NCBI GenBank assembly: GCA_018920255.1
Contig: JAHLMR010000009.1
Coordinates: forward strand, 1 to 27,015
Direction: 5' to 3'
Source of the DNA: Candidatus Aenigmatarchaeota archaeon
GTDB lineage: Archaea; Aenigmatarchaeota; Aenigmatarchaeia; Aenigmatarchaeales; JAHLMR01
DNA: 27,015 nt
The position numbers were made by a program, and so were the translations under genes. The notes beneath the pieces are model-generated. The model did not search any database. It worked only from the letters and a program-made list of their open reading frames with translations, and was not told the origin of the DNA. Below are positions 16,547 through 23,117 of the stretch, one piece after another (the first letter of the stretch is position 1; every line of letters starts with the position of its first letter).

Positions 16547-16951
16547 TTGACAGCAAGATTTAGAAAAAAGGTAAGAAAATTACGCGGGTCTAAAACTCAT
16601 GGTTGGGGAAGCAAAAAGAAACATCGTGGTGCAGGGTCACGCGGTGGAAGAGGAAAAGCTGGAATGTTAAAACATAAAAAATCTTGGATGATTAAATATG
16701 AGCCAGATCATTTCGGAAAACGAGGTTTTAAATCAGTTCAAAGGAAAGAAATAAAATGTATAAACCTTTATGAATTAGAAGAATTAGCAAGAAAAAATAA
16801 TTTAAAAGAAATTAACATAAGTAATTTTGGTTATGAAAAAGTTTTAGGATCTGGAAAAATAACAATTCCAGTTATTGTGAAGGCAAATTTATTTTCAAAA
16901 AAAGCAAAAGATAAAATTGAAGCAGTTGGAGGAAAAATTGTACAGGGATAA
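16547..16951 (+). CDS. rpl15: Large-subunit ribosomal protein uL15
   Basis: 134 residues. Starts with the basic RFRKKVRKLRGSKTHGWGSK, then KHRGAGSRGGRGKAGMLKHK, typical of archaeal uL15. TTG 16547 is the start because GGTGA (16537-16541) is 5 nt upstream; the in-frame GTG 16538 lies inside that Shine-Dalgarno. Confidence 0.96.
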   Translation: MTARFRKKVRKLRGSKTHGWGSKKKHRGAGSRGGRGKAGMLKHKKSWMIKYEPDHFGKRGFKSVQRKEIKCINLYELEELARKNNLKEINISNFGYEKVLGSGKITIPVIVKANLFSKKAKDKIEAVGGKIVQG

Positions 16952-16953
16952 AA

Positions 16954-18483
16954 ATGTTAGATTTTTATTCTTTTGCTCAAAGATTTCCATCAGTTGTACA
17001 ACCAACGCAAAAATTAAACTTTAAAGAAAAAATGAAATGGACAGGAATTATTTTAGTTTTATTTTTCTTATTAGGTTCTATAACTGTTGCAGGAATAACT
17101 CCTTCTGCTGTAGCACAATTTCAATTTTTAGAAATAGTTTTTGGTGCAAAATTTGGTTCAATTATGACATTGGGTATAGGTCCAATTGTTACAGCATCTA
17201 TTATATTACAGCTTCTTGTAGGAAGTAAAATAATAAATTGGAATTTACAAAATTCTGTAGATAAAGCAAAATTCACAAGTACTCAAAAAATACTTACAGT
17301 TCTTTTTTGTTTTTTTGAGGCAGCGGCATATGTTTTAGCTGGTGCAATTCCTCCAGCAAGTTCAGATATTGGTATTGTTTTATTTGTAATTCTCCAACTT
17401 GCTGCTGGTGGAATATTAGTTATGTTTATGGATGAAGTTGTTTCAAAATGGGGAATAGGTTCAGGTATATCTTTGTTTATTGCTGCTGGAGTTGCAAAAA
17501 CTATAGTTTTAAGACTTTTTAATCCTCTTAGTGCTGATGGTGGTCTTCCAACACCAGATAATCCCTCAGTAGGTTTAATTTTTTCTATTTTTAATACTCT
17601 TGCGGCAGGTCAGCTACTACAAACTTTAGCTGTTTTACTTCCAATAATTTCAACAGCCATTATTTTTGCTATTGTAATTTTTGCACAAGGAATTCATGTT
17701 GAAATTCCATTAGCATTTACTCTTCCATTTGGAAAATTCGGGGCAAGAAAATGGCCATTGAAATTCTTCTATTCTTCAAATATACCAGTTATTTTAACAG
17801 CAGCACTTCTTGCAAATTTTCAACTGATGGGAAAAGCAATTAATTTTCCAATATTTGCTACATATGATGAATCAGGACAAATTATAGGAGGACTTTTATA
17901 TTTCTTAACACCACCACACTCAGAATCAATTTATTTTGTTGTAATTTTTGCAGGTATTTTTGCTTTATTATTTTCGATATATGGAAGTAAACTCATTTTA
18001 AAAAGAAGAAGTATAAGAATGGGAATTTTAGGAGCAATTTTTGGTTTAGTTTTAGGTTTATTTATTTCATCTTCTATTGGTTTTTCATCTATTTCAATTA
18101 TAGATTTAGTTAGAGTATTTACATACATATTAGTATATATAATAGGATCAACAATTTTCTCAATCTTTTGGGTAAATACTGCTGGAATGGATGCACATTC
18201 AATAGCAGAACAATTTAAATCATACTCAATTATGATTCCTGGTTTTAGGCACGATCCAAGAATAATAGAAAGTATATTAAATAGATATATACCGTCTTTA
18301 ACTGTTTTAGGGGGAGCTGCTGTAGGTTTACTTGCTGCTTATGCAGATTTGTGCGGAGCAATAGGAACAGGAACAGGAATACTTCTTACTGTTATGATAA
18401 TCTATCAATTTTATGAACAATTAATATCACAGCACAGTGAAGATATACCAGAAAAAATAAAAAAATTTATTGGTGAGGTGTAA
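16954..18483 (+). CDS. secY: Protein translocase subunit SecY (Sec61 alpha)
   Basis: 509-residue membrane channel for protein export and membrane insertion. About ten transmembrane helices are visible, starting after the amphipathic N-terminal YSFAQRFPSVVQPTQKLNFK. The plug and first lateral-gate region has GITPSAVAQFQFLEIVFGAK and LGIGPIVTASIILQLLVGSK; the large cytosolic loop near residues 265-275 has GARKWPLKFFYSSNIPVILT; and a late loop has MIPGFRHDPRIIESILNRYI. Longer than many archaeal SecY (roughly 430-480), with an added extracellular segment near residues 190-205. Two nt after uL15, the usual archaeal place; SecE and Sec beta are not in the window. Confidence 0.97.
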   Translation: MLDFYSFAQRFPSVVQPTQKLNFKEKMKWTGIILVLFFLLGSITVAGITPSAVAQFQFLEIVFGAKFGSIMTLGIGPIVTASIILQLLVGSKIINWNLQNSVDKAKFTSTQKILTVLFCFFEAAAYVLAGAIPPASSDIGIVLFVILQLAAGGILVMFMDEVVSKWGIGSGISLFIAAGVAKTIVLRLFNPLSADGGLPTPDNPSVGLIFSIFNTLAAGQLLQTLAVLLPIISTAIIFAIVIFAQGIHVEIPLAFTLPFGKFGARKWPLKFFYSSNIPVILTAALLANFQLMGKAINFPIFATYDESGQIIGGLLYFLTPPHSESIYFVVIFAGIFALLFSIYGSKLILKRRSIRMGILGAIFGLVLGLFISSSIGFSSISIIDLVRVFTYILVYIIGSTIFSIFWVNTAGMDAHSIAEQFKSYSIMIPGFRHDPRIIESILNRYIPSLTVLGGAAVGLLAAYADLCGAIGTGTGILLTVMIIYQFYEQLISQHSEDIPEKIKKFIGEV

Positions 18484-18486
18484 TTT

Positions 18487-19146
18487 ATGAAATTAATTAT
18501 TATAGGGCCTCAAGGTTCAGGAAAGGGTACATATGCACAAAGAATTTCACCTATTTTTAATATACCGCAAATATCTGCAGGAGATTTAATAAGAGAAGAA
18601 ATAAAATCTGGATCTAAATTAGGAAAACAAATAGAGCCAATTGTTAAACAAGGAAAACTTATTCCTGATGAAATCGTTACAGATCTTGTTAAAAAAAGAA
18701 TTAAAAAATCAGATGCAAAAAAAGGATTTATTTTAGATGGGTATCCAAGAACATTAAAACAAGCAGAACTATTAAATAAAATTACAAAAATAGATGCAGT
18801 AATAAATTTGATTGTACCAGAAAAAATAATTTTAGAAAGAATTTCAACAAGACTTACTTGTGAAAACTGTAATACTATTTATAATATAAAAACTTTAAAA
18901 CCAAAGGTTGATGGTATTTGTGATAAGTGCGGTGGAAAATTAATTCAAAGAGAAGACGATAAACCAGAAGCAATAAAAAGAAGATTAAAAATTTTTGAAA
19001 CAGAAACAAAACCAGTTATTGATTATTATAGAAATCAAAATTTAGTAATAGATATTGAAATTAAAGAAAATGAAGGAGATATACCACCTGAAAAAATTGT
19101 AGAAAGAATTATTGAAAAATTAAAGAAAATACAAAAATTTAAATAG
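18487..19146 (+). CDS. adk: Adenylate kinase, long form with zinc LID
   Basis: 219 residues; catalyses ATP + AMP = 2 ADP. P-loop GPQGSGKGTYAQ (7-18), the AMP-binding FILDGYPRT (81-89), and a full LID with four cysteines C125, C128, C145, C148 as in zinc-bearing bacterial enzymes, followed by DDKPEAIKRRL. This is the bacterial-type Adk, not the trimeric archaeal AdkA; both types occur in archaea, and Adk after SecY is a common arrangement in archaea and bacteria. Three nt after SecY with GGTGAGGTG upstream. Confidence 0.96.
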   Translation: MKLIIIGPQGSGKGTYAQRISPIFNIPQISAGDLIREEIKSGSKLGKQIEPIVKQGKLIPDEIVTDLVKKRIKKSDAKKGFILDGYPRTLKQAELLNKITKIDAVINLIVPEKIILERISTRLTCENCNTIYNIKTLKPKVDGICDKCGGKLIQREDDKPEAIKRRLKIFETETKPVIDYYRNQNLVIDIEIKENEGDIPPEKIVERIIEKLKKIQKFK

Positions 19147-19176
19147 ATTTAAAAAGAAACTTAAAAATTGATAAAT

Positions 19177-19638
19177 ATGATAGAAGTAATAAACAATGGT
19201 TTTAATTTTATATTTAGTCCAATTTTAGAACTACCACCAATTATAGCAGAAACTATAATTGTAGCTTTAATTATTTTTATTATAACACTATTATCTAAAT
19301 ATTTAGTTAACCAAGAAAAAGTTAAACAAATTAAAGCAGAAATAAAATCGCTTCAAGAAAAAATTAAAGAATTACAAAAAACAAACCCAAGTGAAGCAAA
19401 TAAACATTTTTATAATATTATTATGCTTAATAATAAATTAATGCGTTTAAATTTAAAATCAATGGTAGTTTCGTTACTTATTTTTATTTTATTCTTTCCA
19501 TGGCTTTCTTCAGTATTTTTAGAAAATGTAGTTATAATAATTCCATATTTAAATATAAAATTTGGATGGTTAATGTGGTATTTAATTACTTCACTTACAT
19601 TTTCATTTTTATTTAGAAAAATTTTAAATGTTGAATAG
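19177..19638 (+). CDS. EMC3/TMCO1 (DUF106) family membrane insertase
   Basis: 153 residues, archaeal YidC-like protein of the Oxa1 superfamily. Three membrane segments: about 22-44, 94-114 and 123-145. Between the first two lies a charged coiled-coil (QEKVKQIKAEIKSLQEKIKE) typical of the family, which is thought to touch the ribosome or nascent chain. Its place after adk downstream of secY is the conserved archaeal order and fits work with SecY. ATG 19177 is preferred to TTG 19168; an AT-rich TAGATTTAAAAAG stretch about 25-30 nt upstream could be an internal promoter. Confidence 0.9.
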   Translation: MIEVINNGFNFIFSPILELPPIIAETIIVALIIFIITLLSKYLVNQEKVKQIKAEIKSLQEKIKELQKTNPSEANKHFYNIIMLNNKLMRLNLKSMVVSLLIFILFFPWLSSVFLENVVIIIPYLNIKFGWLMWYLITSLTFSFLFRKILNVE

Positions 19639-19647
19639 GTGAATGAT

Positions 19648-19920
19648 ATGGTAAGAAGAGCATTACAATCAAGATCATTAAGGAGAGTACAAAGAAAAAC
19701 TCCTGGAGGAAGAACAGTAACTCATTTTGAAAAAAAGAGATCTAAAAAACCAACATGTGGAATTTGTGGAGCAAAATTAAATAGTATACCAAGGCAGGAT
19801 AATATTAAAAAAATTCCTAAATCATCTAGACGTGCAGAACGCCCTTATCCCGAGCTTTGTCCAAAATGCATGCGTGAAAAAATTAAAGAAAAATTAAAAC
19901 TATTTATTAAAGGTGCATAA
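19648..19920 (+). CDS. rpl34e: Large-subunit ribosomal protein eL34
   Basis: 90 residues. RALQSRSLRRVQRKTPGGRT at the N-terminus and two zinc pairs, C37-x2-C40 (CGICGAKL) and C71-x2-C74 (CPKCMRE), identify eL34. The ATG at 19648 follows GGTGA by 5 nt; GTG 19639 overlaps that signal. In many archaea cytidylate kinase follows; here eL14 follows directly. Confidence 0.96.
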   Translation: MVRRALQSRSLRRVQRKTPGGRTVTHFEKKRSKKPTCGICGAKLNSIPRQDNIKKIPKSSRRAERPYPELCPKCMREKIKEKLKLFIKGA

Positions 19921-19922
19921 AA

Positions 19923-20183
19923 ATGTTAGATATTGGAGATGTATGTTTAAAAGTTTGTGGAAGAGAAGCAGGAAAATTATGTGTTATAATAGATAAGGTT
20001 AATGAAAACTATGTTATTATTTCAGGACCAAAAAAACTAACTGGAGTTAGAAAAAGAAAATGTAATATTATGCATTTGGAACCAATAGGAATAAAATTAA
20101 AAATAGAAAAAAATGCAGAAGATTCTATTCTTGAAGAAGAAATTAAAAAAATAGGAATTTTAGATAAAATTAAAAATAAATGA
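19923..20183 (+). CDS. rpl14e: Large-subunit ribosomal protein eL14
   Basis: 86 residues with the KOW-like start DIGDVCLKVCGREAGKLCVI and the segment VIISGPKKLTGVRKRKCNIM then HLEPIG. It is archaeal/eukaryotic-specific. Two nt after eL34; GGTGCATAAAA before the ATG. The C-terminus after about residue 60 is Lys/Glu-rich. Confidence 0.95.
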   Translation: MLDIGDVCLKVCGREAGKLCVIIDKVNENYVIISGPKKLTGVRKRKCNIMHLEPIGIKLKIEKNAEDSILEEEIKKIGILDKIKNK

Positions 20184-20190
20184 AATATTT

Positions 20191-21147
20191 ATGAGAAAAT
20201 TTTTAATAAAGAAAAAAGAAATATCAGATTTAAAATATGGAAAATATCCAGGAGCACAGTCAACTAAAGAGCTTCTTGAAAATGGAATAATTATTATTGA
20301 TAAACCAAAGGGTTATACTTCTCATCAAATAGATTCTATTATTAAAAAAATAACAGGAATAAAAAAATGTTCTCATGGAGGAACTTTAGATCCTAATGTA
20401 ACGGGAGTTCTAGTAATAGCTTTAGGTAAGGCAACAAAATTGATGCAAATTCTTTTAAAGGAAGATAAAGAATATGTTGGTCTTATTTATCTTCATAAAG
20501 ATATTGATGAAGAAAAAATAAAAGAAGTATGTAAAAAATTTATAGGAAAAATAAAACAAATTCCACCAGTAAAATCTGCTGTTGCAAGAATTGAAAGAGA
20601 AAGAGAAATTTATAATTTAGAAGTTTTAGAGATAAAACAAAGACATGTATTAATTAAAGTTTCTTGTGAAGCAGGTACTTATATTAGAAGATTAGCAGAT
20701 GATATAGGTAAGAGTTTAGGAGTCGGTGCACATTTACAAGAATTAAGAAGAATAAGATCTGGAATTTTTTCTGAAAAAGATGCTATAACTCTTCAAGAAT
20801 TTATAAGAATATTTTCAGAATATAAAGAAGGAAATGAAGAAAAACTAAGAGAAATTTTAAGACCTTCAGAAATAATAGCAAATGCAAAACCAGTTATAAT
20901 AGTTAGAGATTCTGCAATAGGTTCTATATGTAATGGAGCACCCTTATATGTTGCTGGAATTAGTAGAGTTGAGGAAAATATAAAAAGGGGAGATATTGTT
21001 ATTATGCTTTCTGGAAAAGGTGAGTTAGTAGGATTTGGTTATGCAAATTTAAGTACAGAAGAAATGATAAAAGAAACAAAAGGAATTGCAGTAAAAACAG
21101 ATTCTGTTATAATGAAGATAGGAACATATCCAAGAAAACATTTATAA
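20191..21147 (+). CDS. cbf5: tRNA/rRNA pseudouridine synthase Cbf5
   Basis: 318 residues. Catalytic subunit of H/ACA RNPs and, in archaea, also able to make pseudouridine 55 in tRNA. TruB-family motif HGGTLDPNVTGVLVIALG (62-79) with catalytic Asp67; RRLADDIGKSLGVGAHLQELR near 170-190; a C-terminal PUA domain (about 230-310) with IVRDSAIGSICNGAPLYVAG. Length is close to other archaeal Cbf5. It is the last gene of the long run from uL3, after eL14 as is usual. No Shine-Dalgarno is evident 7 nt after the previous stop. U55 in tRNA-Ser and tRNA-Leu here lies in T-loops that hold introns. Confidence 0.96.
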   Translation: MRKFLIKKKEISDLKYGKYPGAQSTKELLENGIIIIDKPKGYTSHQIDSIIKKITGIKKCSHGGTLDPNVTGVLVIALGKATKLMQILLKEDKEYVGLIYLHKDIDEEKIKEVCKKFIGKIKQIPPVKSAVARIEREREIYNLEVLEIKQRHVLIKVSCEAGTYIRRLADDIGKSLGVGAHLQELRRIRSGIFSEKDAITLQEFIRIFSEYKEGNEEKLREILRPSEIIANAKPVIIVRDSAIGSICNGAPLYVAGISRVEENIKRGDIVIMLSGKGELVGFGYANLSTEEMIKETKGIAVKTDSVIMKIGTYPRKHL

Positions 21148-21148
21148 A
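21139..21148 (+). promoter_or_regulatory. TATA box of the two small zinc-protein genes
   Basis: TTTATAAATC overlaps the end of cbf5 and lies about 25 nt before the ATG at 21171, which has no Shine-Dalgarno. This suggests a leaderless transcript for the 48- and 55-residue genes. Confidence 0.45.
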
Positions 21149-21170
21149 TCTATTAAGTTATTTTAAAAAT

Positions 21171-21317
21171 ATGTCAAAGAAAAAAGCTATAAAGTTAAAA
21201 TTAGGAAAATGTGATTTTTGCAATAAACCAGCTGAGGTAGCAGTAGGAGAATTTAAAGTATGTCCTTTACATGTAAGAAGAGCTGAAATAGAATCTGGGA
21301 TTTATGAGCAAGGATAA
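21171..21317 (+). CDS. 48-residue zinc-site protein, unknown function
   Basis: MSKKKAIKLKLGKCDFCNKP begins this short protein. A basic start is followed by C14-x2-C17 and, after 13 residues, C31-P-L-H34, a likely CCCH zinc site, then VRRAEIESGIYEQG. I do not recognise the family. It is expressed with the Trm112-like gene 2 nt downstream (GGATAATTATG). Codon use is like its neighbours and both ends are well defined, so it is likely real. Confidence 0.7.
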   Translation: MSKKKAIKLKLGKCDFCNKPAEVAVGEFKVCPLHVRRAEIESGIYEQG

Positions 21318-21319
21318 TT

Positions 21320-21487
21320 ATGTTAGATAAAGAACTTCTTGAAATTTTAGTTTGTCCAAAATGCAAAGGAAAATTAATTTATAATGAAGAAGAAAATTTT
21401 TTAATTTGTATTAAGGATAAATTAAAATTTAAAATTCTTGAAGGAGATATTCCTGATATGCTTCTTGAAGATGCCGAACCATTATAA
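21320..21487 (+). CDS. Trm112/YcaR-like zinc protein
   Basis: 55 residues. MLDKELLEILVCPKCKGKLI followed by NFLICIKDKLKFKILEGDIP and MLLEDAEPL follows the Trm112p-like (UPF0434/YcaR) pattern: LL-ILxCPxCxGxL, then a lone Cys-strand and a DGIPxML end. Only three cysteines (C12, C15, C30) line up. In eukaryotes and archaea Trm112 activates SAM methyltransferases that act on tRNA, rRNA and release factors; that role here is inference. Its neighbours, Cbf5 and a tRNA, fit an RNA-modification setting. Confidence 0.82.
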   Translation: MLDKELLEILVCPKCKGKLIYNEEENFLICIKDKLKFKILEGDIPDMLLEDAEPL

Positions 21488-21500
21488 AATTTAAAAACAT
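21486..21500 (+). promoter_or_regulatory. TATA box of tRNA-Ser
   Basis: AAATTTAAAAACATT lies about 25-35 nt before the tRNA-Ser 5' end, the expected archaeal spacing. It overlaps the end of the Trm112-like gene. Confidence 0.45.
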
Positions 21501-21562
21501 TAAAAAGTATTATTATTTCTAAGCCGGCGTAGCGAAGCTAGGTTTAACGCGCCAGACTTGAG

Positions 21563-21655
21563 CACTTTATGTGAAATGAGTATATGGCTTGACTCAGAAA
21601 AAAGCAGAATTTTTCTGCTTTGCGGCGGAGATGTTGAGTCTCCTTAAGTTAAGAT
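21563..21655 (+). other. tRNA-Ser anticodon-loop intron, 93 nt, canonical 37/38
   Basis: A strict bulge-helix-bulge can be drawn. The anticodon stem is followed by CTTG (positions 32-35) pairing with TAAG (21650-21653), with 3-nt bulges AG/C at the 5' site and AT/A at the 3' site, and an inner helix ACTT (21564-21567) with AAGT (21646-21649). Inside is a 9-bp hairpin AAAGCAGAA/TTCTGCTTT (21601-21621) and two partly exclusive helices, GACTCA/TGAGTC and GGAGA/TCTCC. No box C/D or H/ACA signature was seen. Confidence 0.88.
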
Positions 21656-21669
21656 ATCTGGTGTCCGCA

Positions 21670-21714
21670 AAATCAGATATTATGATGCATAAAGTGCATC
21701 TAATATTATGCGGA
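21670..21714 (+). other. tRNA-Ser variable-arm intron, about 45 nt
   Basis: The variable region is 60 nt. Removing this segment gives a normal arm, 5-bp stem TGTCC/GGACA with a GCAA loop. The intron itself folds into ATATTA-T-GATGCA/TGCATC-TAATAT. The flanks also offer another 6-bp helix, TCCGCA (21664-21669) with TGCGGA (21709-21714), that excludes the mature arm. Bulge-helix-bulge is only approximate and the junction can shift by a nucleotide. Confidence 0.7.
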
Positions 21715-21756
21715 AGGACACGCAGGTTCAAAGAAACTTCTTTTAGAAAAAGAAGT

Positions 21757-21782
21757 TTCATCAAGAAAACTTAAAAAGTTTT
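21757..21782 (+). repeat. 26-nt direct repeat, copy 1, in the tRNA-Ser T-loop intron
   Basis: Begins TTCATCAAGAAAACTT and is repeated exactly at 21827-21852, 70 nt downstream. The repeat can itself fold (AAAACTT with AAGTTTT). The intron therefore looks built by duplication of modules. Confidence 0.85.
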
Positions 21783-21825
21783 TCTTGCTGAAGCTTCTTT
21801 TTTTGAAAAAGAAGCTTCGAAGAAG
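21777..21825 (+). repeat. 49-nt block shared with the tRNA-Leu intron (Ser copy)
   Basis: Identical to 24355-24403 on the other strand. It starts AGTTTTTCTTGCTG, holds the 13-bp GAAGCTTCTTTTT hairpin and ends CGAAGAAG. Both copies have the same sense relative to their tRNA. Confidence 0.93.
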
Positions 21826-21826
21826 G

Positions 21827-21852
21827 TTCATCAAGAAAACTTAAAAAGTTTT
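21827..21852 (+). repeat. 26-nt direct repeat, copy 2
   Basis: Exact copy of 21757-21782. This copy provides the 3' half of the splice fold: its AAGTTTT end pairs with the intron 5' end and with the central helix. Confidence 0.85.
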
Positions 21853-21959
21853 GAAATTCCTGCCGCCGGCGCCATTTATTTTATATAAAAATATCTAAAA
21901 ATAAAAGAATTAAAAAAAGAATAAAGAATAAAAATAAAAATATAAAAGAAAATAAGAAA

Positions 21960-21971
21960 TCTTTATAAACC
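21960..21971 (+). promoter_or_regulatory. TATA box of the uS13-Rpo3 operon
   Basis: TCTTTATAAACC, about 75 nt before the uS13 ATG, in a purine-rich spacer (21875-21959) with no gene. The expected leader of 50-55 nt contains the seven-codon frame ATG 22008 to TAA 22031 and the GGTGA Shine-Dalgarno at 22036-22040. Confidence 0.55.
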
Positions 21972-22044
21972 TTTAAAAAATTAAATAATTATTCCAAACC
22001 TAAATAAATGGGTTGCCAGTTCAAGGCATAATTCAGGTGAAAAA

Positions 22045-22614
22045 ATGGTTGAAAAAAAAGAAATAAAGTCTCAAAAAATTCCACAAAAACCTCAAATAAA
22101 AAAACAAAAAGTTATTGAGGGAGTTCGTGGAATAGTACATATAGCTGAAACAGATTTAGATGGTACAAAAAAAGTTTCACATGCTCTTCTTAAAATTAAA
22201 GGAATAAGTCATGCTTTAGCAAGAGCAATACCTTATTTTGCAGGAATAAATCATAATGAACTTTTAGGAAAACTTTCTGATGAGCAATTAGAAAAACTTG
22301 AAGATGTTATCTTAAATCCTGTTAAATATGGAATTCCATCGCATTTATTAAATAGAAGAAGTGATCCATTTACAGGTGAAGTAAAACATTTAGTAGCATC
22401 AGAACTTACAATTACAACAAAATCTGATATTGATTTTATGAAAAAAATAAGATGTTATAAAGGAATAAGACATGAATTAGGTCTTCCTGTTCGTGGTCAA
22501 AGAACAAGAAGTAGCTTTAGAAAAGGAATACTTGTTGGTGTAACAAAGAAAAAACAACAAACAAAACAAGCATCACAGGAAACCAAACAAGAAAAGCCAG
22601 CTGAAAAAAAGTGA
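22045..22614 (+). CDS. rps13: Small-subunit ribosomal protein uS13
   Basis: 189 residues, a little longer than usual because of a Lys/Gln-rich start (about 1-23) and a Lys/Gln/Glu-rich tail (after about 168). The core has GVRGIVHIAETDLDGTKKV, the helix-two-turn-helix region and the C-terminal KGIRHELGLPVRGQRTRSSF. It lies in the small-subunit head contacting uL5. First gene of the alpha-type operon; AGGTGA precedes the ATG by 4 nt. Confidence 0.97.
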   Translation: MVEKKEIKSQKIPQKPQIKKQKVIEGVRGIVHIAETDLDGTKKVSHALLKIKGISHALARAIPYFAGINHNELLGKLSDEQLEKLEDVILNPVKYGIPSHLLNRRSDPFTGEVKHLVASELTITTKSDIDFMKKIRCYKGIRHELGLPVRGQRTRSSFRKGILVGVTKKKQQTKQASQETKQEKPAEKK

Positions 22615-22619
22615 TATGA

Positions 22620-23117
22620 ATGAGAAGACAACATAAATTTTATGAAACTCCAAGAAAACCATGGGATAAATTAAGAATAGAGCAAGAAAATAAATTAATG
22701 AAAGAATATGGATTAAAAAGAAAACGTGAAATATGGAGAGCTGAGGCTATTTTAAGAAACTTTAGAAGACAAGCAAGAGAACTAGCTGGCATGCCAGGAG
22801 AAAGCACAAGAAAAGAAATTTTAATTGGAAAACTTAACAGATTAGGAATCTTGCCCACAAATGCAACTTTAGATGATATTTTAGCTCTTGAAATAAATAA
22901 TATTTTAGATAGAAGATTGCAAACGCTTGTATTTAAAAAAGGTCTTGCAAAAACTCCAAAACAAGCAAGACAATTTATTGTACACGGACATATTTCGGTT
23001 AATGGTAGAATTGTTAAATGGCCAAGTTTTTTAGTGCCAACTGAATTAGAAAATAAAATTTCATTTTCAAAAAAGAAAGAACAAATTTTAACAAAAATTG
23101 TTAAAGGTGAAATTTAA
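22620..23117 (+). CDS. rps4: Small-subunit ribosomal protein uS4
   Basis: 165 residues, short archaeal form. RQHKFYETPRKPWDKLRIEQ at the start and the S4 RNA-binding domain LAKTPKQARQFIVHGHISVN (about 117-136). A nucleating protein for small-subunit assembly. The ATG at 22620, not the overlapping ATG at 22616 (which soon stops), is in frame; GTGAT lies 4 nt upstream. Confidence 0.97.
   Translation: MRRQHKFYETPRKPWDKLRIEQENKLMKEYGLKRKREIWRAEAILRNFRRQARELAGMPGESTRKEILIGKLNRLGILPTNATLDDILALEINNILDRRLQTLVFKKGLAKTPKQARQFIVHGHISVNGRIVKWPSFLVPTELENKISFSKKKEQILTKIVKGEI

Larger units (their letters stand above)
21733..21857 (+). other. tRNA-Ser T-loop intron, 125 nt, position 59/60
   Basis: Perfect bulge-helix-bulge. 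The T-stem is followed by TTCA (positions 54-57) pairing with TGAA (21852-21855), 3-nt bulges AA/G and AT/T, and an inner helix AAACTT (21734-21739) with AAGTTT (21846-21851). Removal restores loop TTCAAAT. The body is a chain of strong hairpins, one of them (21790-21818) with a 13-bp perfect stem, and shares 49 identical nt with the tRNA-Leu T-loop intron. Confidence 0.9.
21523..21874 (+). tRNA. tRNA-Ser(UGA) split by three introns, CCA encoded
   Basis: 352-nt gene for a class II tRNA of about 88 nt. Acceptor GCCGGCG (21523-21529) pairs with CGCCGGC (21864-21870); G73 at 21871, the serine discriminator; CCA at 21872-21874. D-stem GCG/CGC, anticodon stem CCAGA (21552-21556) with TCTGG (21657-21661), anticodon TGA at 21559-21561. 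The variable arm becomes TGTCC-GCAA-GGACA when an insertion is removed; the T-stem GCAGG (21722-21726) pairs with CCTGC (21859-21863). Three insertions must leave: anticodon loop, variable arm and T-loop. The place between cbf5 and uS13 is an ancestral archaeal site for tRNA-Ser. G+C is far above the surroundings because of the tRNA stems. Confidence 0.93.

Noticed and set aside
21563-21655. Guide RNA (box C/D or H/ACA) within the tRNA-Ser anticodon intron
   Set aside because: No convincing RUGAUGA/CUGA or ACA boxes were found.
21589-21774. 61-residue open frame
   Set aside because: It lies wholly inside the tRNA-Ser gene and its introns, and its product has no recognisable features.
21757-21852. 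CRISPR-like repeat pair
   Set aside because: Only two copies, self-complementary, inside a tRNA intron, with no further repeats or cas genes.
21523-21874. GC-rich structured island read as SRP (7S) or RNase P RNA
   Set aside because: The GGAAGG at about 21712 lies in a helix partner, not in an SRP GNAR tetraloop, and no RNase P core motifs are present. The ends, D-arm, anticodon arm, T-arm, G73 and CCA all fit a tRNA-Ser with introns.
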